Below are positions 7,761-12,129 of a stretch of 12,129 bases of DNA, piece after piece. The stretch is from Candidatus Cloacimonadota bacterium (lineage in GTDB: Bacteria > Cloacimonadota > Cloacimonadia > Cloacimonadales > TCS61). A program made the translations under genes and the position numbers. The notes under the pieces are model-generated. The model was given only the letters and a program-made list of their open reading frames with translations. It was not told the DNA's origin and made no database searches. Location of the stretch: assembly GCA_016927675.1 (NCBI GenBank), contig JAFGMF010000263.1:1-12129 (forward strand). Direction: 5' to 3'. Numbering within the stretch: position 1 is the first letter of the stretch; every line of letters begins with the position of its first letter.

Positions 7761-8543
7761 ATGGTAGAAGAAATTTTTTTCGGGATATTGATTATCCTGT
7801 TGGGATTAGTATTCGGCAGTTTTTTCAATGTCTGCATAAGCAGAATTCCCCGAAAGGAATCGGTGGTTTTTCCTGCTTCCCATTGTCCCAATTGCGGGAA
7901 CAATATCAAATATATTGATAATATTCCGTTGCTGAGTTTCTTACTGCTCAAAGGCAGATGCAGAAGCTGCAAAAAAAAGATCAACTGGCATTATCCTTTG
8001 GTAGAATTTATTACACCGATCTTATTCCTGCTGCTTTTCTGGAATAATCATTACCAATTTGATGTAAATTTCTTCAGAGATATCATTTTTATTTCGGCAG
8101 GCATCATAATTTTTTTTATAGACCTTCATCATCAGATCATCCCGGATGTGATCACGTTACCATTGATTGTAATTGGACTGGGTTTATCCTTGATCCCCGG
8201 AAACGAGCTTGAGTTCAAGGCAGCTTTTCTTTCCGGCATCGGAGGTTTTGTCTTCTTTCTACTTTCAGCTTTGTTGATATCTTATCTGCTGAAAAGAGAA
8301 TCTCTGGGAGGCGGAGACATTAAATATGTGGCTTTGATCGGGGTATATACAGGCCCGGCAGGTCTGCTGTTCACCGTTTTGTTTTCTTCAGTTCTTGCCA
8401 TGATTTTTCTGGTTTTAATCAATCATCAAAAAGGAAGGGAATTTCCTTTCGGACCTTTTTTAGCCATTGGCAGTGGACTTTATCTTCTGGCGGGAGATAG
8501 AATAATAGATCTGTATCTTGATTTAGCCTTTAATTATCTTTAA
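7761..8543 (+). CDS. pilD: Prepilin peptidase / N-methyltransferase
   Basis: The 260-residue integral membrane aspartic peptidase (family A24A) cleaves the leader of type IV prepilins and pseudopilins and usually N-methylates the new N-terminus. It has the full set of family marks. The N-terminal LGLVFGSFFNVCISRIPR leads into zinc-binding CPNC (C42, C45) and CRSC (C67, C70). The catalytic aspartates are D121 in FFIDLHHQIIPD and D186 in LGGGDIK, and FPFGPFLAIGSG follows at 228-239. Hydrophobic segments fill the rest. Length is typical. The start at 7761 is the only ATG that retains the conserved N-terminus, yet no Shine-Dalgarno sequence precedes it; the upstream bases are the terminator T run plus AATATT. 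Translation may be weak, leaderless or coupled to read-through. It should process the pilins for the upstream machine. Confidence 0.94.
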   Translation: MVEEIFFGILIILLGLVFGSFFNVCISRIPRKESVVFPASHCPNCGNNIKYIDNIPLLSFLLLKGRCRSCKKKINWHYPLVEFITPILFLLLFWNNHYQFDVNFFRDIIFISAGIIIFFIDLHHQIIPDVITLPLIVIGLGLSLIPGNELEFKAAFLSGIGGFVFFLLSALLISYLLKRESLGGGDIKYVALIGVYTGPAGLLFTVLFSSVLAMIFLVLINHQKGREFPFGPFLAIGSGLYLLAGDRIIDLYLDLAFNYL

Positions 8544-8591
8544 AAACTTGACTGATAAAAGGGGTTAATGGAAGAATGCAATAATTCTTTG

Positions 8592-8597
8592 AAGGAG
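8592..8597 (+). promoter_or_regulatory. Ribosome binding site that sets the peptidase start at 8604
   Basis: AAGGAG at 8592-8597 stands six bases before the ATG at 8604. An in-frame ATG 36 bases upstream (8568) would place a polar, charged stretch in front of the signal peptide, and its only purine-rich site (GGGG, 8561-8564) is too close. The later ATG is therefore preferred. Confidence 0.8.
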
Positions 8598-8603
8598 AAG
8601 AAC

Positions 8604-10805
8604 ATGAAAAACACCAAAATGCGTTCACTTTTTCTGATTATCACATTATTATCCGTAATAATATCACTCCAAGCTGAGATCAACGGTAAGGAATTGAGTT
8701 TCAGAGATCCTCCATCTACTTTTGACCTTCGCGATTATGAAGGTGTAAACTATGTTACCTCTGTGAAGAGTCAACAGGGAGGAACCTGCTGGACTCATGG
8801 TGCCATGGCATCGATGGAAGGCAATCTGATGATGTCCGGGAACTGGTCAGCAGCCGGAGAAGACGGGGAGCCAAATCTTGCCGAATATCATCTGGACTGG
8901 TGGAATGGCTTCAACCAACATAACAATGACGATCTCAATCCACCCACTGGAAGTGGTCTGGAAGTCCATAATGGCGGTGATTATCTGGTTACATCGGCTT
9001 ATCTTTCCAGGGGAGAAGGAGCAGTGCGAGATATTGACGGCCAGTCTTTCAATTCACCTCCCTTAAGGCATTCCAGTAGTTATCATTATTATTATCCCCG
9101 TCATATAGAGTGGTTTCAAGCCGGGGAAAACTTAGCCAATCTTGATCTGATCAAGAATAAAATCATGGAAGAAGGAGTTATGGGAACATGCATGTGCTAT
9201 GATAACTCCTTTATGGATTTCTGGAATTATACACATTATCAGCCGCCAACCAGTCAAGTCGAGCCGAATCATGCGATCAGCATTGTTGGTTGGGATGACA
9301 ACAAACAGACCCAGGCTCCATTGCCCGGTGCCTGGCTCTGCAAAAACAGTTGGGGTAGCGGTTGGGGTCTGGATGGCTATTTCTGGATTTCATATTATGA
9401 TAAATACAGCTGCCAGGAACCTTTCATGGGCTCTGTATCCTTTCAGGATGTTGTGCCCATGCCCTATCAAAATGTCTATTATCATGATTATCATGGCTGG
9501 CGGGACACAAAACCAGATTGTCAGGAAGTTTTCAATGCCTTTAACGCTGAAACAGATGAACAGCTCGAAGCAGTGAGTTTCTTTACCGCTGAAGATAATG
9601 TTGATTTTTCCGTTGCTGTTTATGGCGAATTCAGTCAGGGAGAACTGTCAAATCTCCTTGGTGAGGTGTCTGGCTTTTTTGAATATCGCGGATTTCACAC
9701 GGTTGACCTTACGGAGACCATCAGTTTAAGTGCCGGGGATGATTTTTACATTTATCTATATCTATCTGCTGGGGGGCAGCCATACGACCGAACATCCGAA
9801 GTCCCGGTATTACTGGGCGCCAGTTATCGTGTGGTTGTGGAATCCAGTGCAGAACCCGAAGAGAGTTTTTATTTTGCCGGCAACTCCTGGCATGATTTCT
9901 ATGAATATGATGATCCTTCTGGATATGATAATACAGGTAATTTCTGTGTGAAAGGATTATCAAATCCTCAGTTTTCCAGTTTAAATCCACCGCGGAATCT
10001 GGTGGCTTCTTTGCAAAATTATAACGATATTCAGCTTGATTGGGAAGAACCGGAGTATTTCAGGAATCTTATCGGGTATAATATCTATCGAAATGAAGAA
10101 CTTTATGCCCAGATATCCCCTCCGTTCCTGACCACTCATTTTGATGATAACTGCCTTGATGAAGGTTCATACCAGTACTGGGTAACGGCTCTTTACGATC
10201 AGGGCGAATCTGTGGCAAGCAATAGCGAAACCATAGATCTTATCTTGCCAACACCACAGAATCTGAGTGTAACAACTAATGATCCCAACCCGAATATTGT
10301 CCTTCAATGGCAAGAGCCAGACGGACCCCGCAACCTGAGCAGTTATAATGTATATCGAAATAATGATCTGCTGACGAACATCAACGGTACTTGGTATATC
10401 GATGTTGGTGTGCCTACCGGATCTTATCAATACCATATCACAGCTGTTTACGGCGAGTTATTTGAGTCTCAACCATCGAATATGGCTACAGTCGAACATA
10501 CGATTGCCGGAAATGAGCTGCTCCCCGTTTCAACCGGATTGAAGTCGATCTCTCCTAACCCGTTCAATCCAAGTACGGCTATCAGATATCAGGTTTCTAC
10601 AGCGCAGCCTGTGCAAATTTCTGTGTTCAACCTCAAAGGAGAATTGATTACAGAACTGGTAAATGAAGTTCTGGATGCAGGATACTATGAAGTTTACTGG
10701 AATGGAAAAGACCATAAAGATAAGAGTGTTCCCAGTGGGATCTACTTATGCCTGTTCAGATCATCTGAGCAGACTCAAAACCATAAGATGGTCCTGCTGA
10801 AATAA
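8604..10805 (+). CDS. Secreted papain-family (C1) peptidase with lectin-like, FN3 and C-terminal sorting domains
   Basis: The 733-residue protein has a signal peptide (about 1-24, MKNTKMRSLF then LLSVIISLQA). The C1 peptidase domain covers about 36-280, with C62 in GGTCWTHG, H223 in EPNHAISIVGW and N248 in CKNSWGSGWG as the catalytic triad. Q57 probably forms the oxyanion hole, although it lies one residue closer to the cysteine than in papain. Residues about 288-452 resemble the lectin-like domain that follows C1 domains in bacterial cell-surface peptidases. Two FN3 repeats follow at about 463-548 and 550-633, with matching YNIYRNEE and YNVYRNND strands. The end (about 645-733) is a FlgD-like/type IX-type C-terminal domain with SPNPFNPSTAIRY and VPSGIYLCLF. 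No inhibitory propeptide is visible. It is likely exported to the surface or medium; the substrate is unknown. Confidence 0.9.
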   Translation: MKNTKMRSLFLIITLLSVIISLQAEINGKELSFRDPPSTFDLRDYEGVNYVTSVKSQQGGTCWTHGAMASMEGNLMMSGNWSAAGEDGEPNLAEYHLDWWNGFNQHNNDDLNPPTGSGLEVHNGGDYLVTSAYLSRGEGAVRDIDGQSFNSPPLRHSSSYHYYYPRHIEWFQAGENLANLDLIKNKIMEEGVMGTCMCYDNSFMDFWNYTHYQPPTSQVEPNHAISIVGWDDNKQTQAPLPGAWLCKNSWGSGWGLDGYFWISYYDKYSCQEPFMGSVSFQDVVPMPYQNVYYHDYHGWRDTKPDCQEVFNAFNAETDEQLEAVSFFTAEDNVDFSVAVYGEFSQGELSNLLGEVSGFFEYRGFHTVDLTETISLSAGDDFYIYLYLSAGGQPYDRTSEVPVLLGASYRVVVESSAEPEESFYFAGNSWHDFYEYDDPSGYDNTGNFCVKGLSNPQFSSLNPPRNLVASLQNYNDIQLDWEEPEYFRNLIGYNIYRNEELYAQISPPFLTTHFDDNCLDEGSYQYWVTALYDQGESVASNSETIDLILPTPQNLSVTTNDPNPNIVLQWQEPDGPRNLSSYNVYRNNDLLTNINGTWYIDVGVPTGSYQYHITAVYGELFESQPSNMATVEHTIAGNELLPVSTGLKSISPNPFNPSTAIRYQVSTAQPVQISVFNLKGELITELVNEVLDAGYYEVYWNGKDHKDKSVPSGIYLCLFRSSEQTQNHKMVLLK

Positions 10806-10818
10806 GCTGAGTTTTTAG

Positions 10819-10856
10819 AAAATGCCGTCTCCAGGATGTCCAGACGGCATTTTTTT
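10819..10856 (+). terminator. Intrinsic terminator after the secreted peptidase gene
   Basis: AAAATGCCGTCT (10819-10830) and AGACGGCATTTT (10842-10853) form a perfect 12-bp stem with an 11-base loop that can pair further (GGA with TCC). The T run continues to 10856. It lies 13 bases after the TAA of the peptidase gene and separates it from the dehydratase gene. Confidence 0.93.
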
Positions 10857-10878
10857 CTTATAAGAAAAAGGATTTATT

Positions 10879-11883
10879 ATGAAGACAATTCTTGTTACCG
10901 GAGGCGCCGGTTTTATCGGGAGTAATTTCATCAGATATATTCTGGATAATACGGAATATCGAATAATTAATTTTGATTGTCTTACTTATGCGGGAAACCT
11001 GGAAAATCTTAGAAATGTTGAGAATAATCAAAGATATGAATTCCTGCGTGGTGATATCACCTGTCTCGATGATATCGCCATGCTGAGATCATTGGATTTT
11101 ACCAGTGTGATAAATTTCGCTGCAGAATCCCATGTGGACAGAAGTATTTTAGAACCAAATCAGTTTATCCTGACCAATGTTGTCGGAACCCAGAATCTTC
11201 TCAATCTCGCTATCAATAAAGGTGTGGAGAAGTATATCCAGGTGTCAACCGATGAAGTGTATGGTTCTCTTGGGGCTGAAGGTTTATTTACAGAGCAGAC
11301 TTCTCTTGATCCCACTTCACCGTATTCATCCTCTAAAGCCGCTTCAGATCTGATTTCTCTGGCATATTTCAAAACCTTCGAATTGCCAGTGAATATTACC
11401 AGATGCTCGAATAATTACGGACCTTATCAGTTTCCCGAAAAACTAATTCCTCTGATGATAAACAATGCGCGGCAGGATAAAGCACTTCCTGTTTACGGAG
11501 ATGGCAGGAACATCAGAGACTGGATTTATGTGGATGATCATTGTTCCGGAATATTGAAAGTACTGGAAAAAGGTGTTCCCGGGAATGTCTATAATCTGGG
11601 TGGAAGCGCCGAGAAACAGAATATTGAAATCGTTAAGCTGATCCTTGAATTGATGAATAAACCTGATTCCCTGATTAGTTACGTTAAAGATAGAAAGGCT
11701 CATGATCGCCGTTATGCAATCGACTACAGTAAAATTGAGAATGAGCTTGGCTGGAGGCCGTTGACCAATTTCAGGCAGGGTATGATAAAAACGGTAAATT
11801 GGTATCTTGAAAACACTGAATGGTTGAACAGTATTATCTCCGGAGATTATCAGAATTACTATAATTTTATGTATGGTGATTGA
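10879..11883 (+). CDS. rfbB: dTDP-glucose 4,6-dehydratase
   Basis: The 334-residue cytoplasmic extended short-chain dehydrogenase converts dTDP-glucose to dTDP-4-keto-6-deoxyglucose, the second step to dTDP-rhamnose and related deoxysugars for surface polysaccharides. It shows the NAD-binding TGGAGFIG at 7-14 and the AAESHVDRSI stretch at 81-90. The active-site STDEVYG (T124, D125, E126) is followed by the YSSSK pair Y149/K153. RDWIYVDDH lies at 213-221 and the nucleotide-sugar contact HDRRY at 275-279. Length is standard for RmlB. AAAAGGA around 10866-10872 is the likely ribosome binding site. The gene ends in tandem stops (TGATAA). It sits between two terminators and no rmlA, rmlC or rmlD is in view, so it appears to be transcribed alone. 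Other epimerase-family members lack this full motif set. Confidence 0.93.
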   Translation: MKTILVTGGAGFIGSNFIRYILDNTEYRIINFDCLTYAGNLENLRNVENNQRYEFLRGDITCLDDIAMLRSLDFTSVINFAAESHVDRSILEPNQFILTNVVGTQNLLNLAINKGVEKYIQVSTDEVYGSLGAEGLFTEQTSLDPTSPYSSSKAASDLISLAYFKTFELPVNITRCSNNYGPYQFPEKLIPLMINNARQDKALPVYGDGRNIRDWIYVDDHCSGILKVLEKGVPGNVYNLGGSAEKQNIEIVKLILELMNKPDSLISYVKDRKAHDRRYAIDYSKIENELGWRPLTNFRQGMIKTVNWYLENTEWLNSIISGDYQNYYNFMYGD

Positions 11884-11946
11884 TAAGATTTAAATTCCAC
11901 TTAACAGAAGCAGACGATTAAATTTTTACAGTCCAAAATAATCAGT

Positions 11947-11975
11947 GATGTTCTTTTTGCACAAAATCGAACATC
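11947..11975. repeat. Seven-base inverted repeat upstream of the terminator hairpin
   Basis: GATGTTC (11947-11953) is mirrored by GAACATC (11969-11975) across 15 bases, within which TTTT (11954-11957) can pair with AAAA (11963-11966). Its right arm shares three bases with the left arm of the next hairpin, so in RNA the two would compete at their border. It could be a short RNA structure, a protein site or chance. Confidence 0.4.
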
Positions 11976-12025
11976 CTATGTACAAATGCGCACATTATCC
12001 TGGATAATAGTACATGGATTTTTTT
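11973..12025 (+). terminator. Probable terminator downstream of rfbB
   Basis: ATCC-ATGTAC (11973-11983, with a bulged T at 11977) pairs with GTACATGGAT (12010-12019), enclosing a nested palindrome ATTATCC-T-GGATAAT (11994-12008). Seven T residues run from 12019 to 12025. The arrangement fits a branched or long-stemmed intrinsic terminator about 90 bases past the rfbB stop. The stem is AT-rich and has a bulge, so it is weaker than the two upstream terminators. Confidence 0.55.
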
Positions 12026-12079
12026 GTATCCTTCATTCATTACAGCATATTACGCTGATGGCATGGAAAATGCTATATA

Positions 12080-12125
12080 AAAATATTATAAAATGAAGCC
12101 TGTCTCTGGCAGGAAACAGGCTTCA
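12080..12125 (-). terminator. Hairpin at the right edge, terminator-like on the minus strand
   Basis: TGAAGCCTGT (12094-12103) and ACAGGCTTCA (12116-12125) form a perfect 10-bp stem with a 12-base loop. On the + strand the bases after it are AGAG, not T. Read on the minus strand, the stem is followed by TTTTATAATATTTTT (complement of 12079-12093), which suits termination of a leftward gene lying beyond the window. The window ends too soon to confirm this. Confidence 0.45.
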
Positions 12126-12129
12126 AGAG

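Larger units (their letters stand above)
11884..12129. other. Intergenic region with several inverted repeats and no gene
   Basis: These 246 bases are AT-rich. The longest frame I checked by hand, from an ATG at 11948, ends after 19 codons and has no ribosome binding site. The region holds an inverted repeat at 11947-11975, a probable terminator at 11973-12025 and a hairpin at 12094-12125. A TGCTATATA sequence at 12071-12079 resembles an extended -10 element, but I found no convincing -35 partner. Confidence 0.6.

Noticed and set aside
7700..7984. Minus-strand open frame across the start of pilD
   Set aside because: It lies opposite a gene with full catalytic motifs and its translation shows no recognisable family; it is a shadow frame.
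8548..8576. TTGACT as a -35 box for the peptidase gene
   Set aside because: At 16-18 bases downstream the sequence is GAAGAA-like, with no TATAAT-type -10, so no promoter can be supported.
8568..8603. Upstream in-frame ATG for the secreted peptidase
   Set aside because: It would add twelve polar or charged residues before the signal peptide and its GGGG is only three bases away, while the ATG at 8604 has a well-spaced AAGGAG.
11957..11986. TTGCAC with TACAAA as a promoter after rfbB
   Set aside because: Only three and four of six positions match the consensus, and the elements lie inside the inverted repeats.
11948..12007. Small ORF after rfbB starting at the ATG at 11948
   Set aside because: It ends after 19 codons, has no ribosome binding site and overlaps hairpin structures.

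Overview
The window is bacterial, with roughly 40-45% GC judged by eye and every gene on the + strand. It carries most of a type IV pilus (or closely related type II secretion) assembly locus, followed by a prepilin peptidase, a secreted cysteine peptidase and a nucleotide-sugar enzyme. The best taxonomic clue is the end of the secreted peptidase. It finishes with an 'SPNPFNPSTAIRY' C-terminal domain of the FlgD-like/type IX sorting kind, typical of the FCB group and neighbouring candidate phyla such as Cloacimonadota, Marinimicrobia and KSB1. A Cloacimonadota-like organism is my guess; the sequence alone does not prove it.

Positions 1-7695 look like one operon. It begins with the last 29 codons of a gene in the PilN position. 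It continues with a PilO-like protein (87-644, ATGA overlap), a GTG-started inner-membrane protein with a PilP/GspC-like homology region (645-1190), a compact secretin (1215-2615), a large lipoprotein made of about six invasin-type Ig-like repeats (2625-4679), the PilB/GspE assembly ATPase with an N-terminal MshEN domain (4704-6416) and the PilC/GspF platform protein (6442-7695). Gaps are 0-25 bases and almost every gene has a clear Shine-Dalgarno sequence. PilO and the PilP/GspC-like protein would link the inner-membrane platform to the secretin, the ATPase and PilC would drive pilus or pseudopilus assembly, and the Ig-like lipoprotein is the unexpected member.

A strong intrinsic terminator (7721-7754) closes this operon and runs to within six bases of the pilD start codon (7761-8543). 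pilD encodes a complete prepilin peptidase but has no recognisable ribosome binding site. Next is a 733-residue exported papain-family (C1) peptidase with a lectin-like domain, two fibronectin type III repeats and the C-terminal sorting-type domain (8604-10805). It is closed by a perfect 12-bp-stem terminator. A dTDP-glucose 4,6-dehydratase gene (10879-11883) follows alone.

The last 246 bases hold no gene but several inverted repeats. One is a likely terminator for the dehydratase gene, and a hairpin at the right edge reads best as a terminator for an unseen minus-strand gene. No stretch over 300 bases lacks a gene. I see no RNA genes, mobile elements, CRISPR arrays or broken genes. No pilin gene and no retraction ATPase (PilT) lies in the window, so whether this machine makes a retractile pilus or secretes proteins cannot be settled here.
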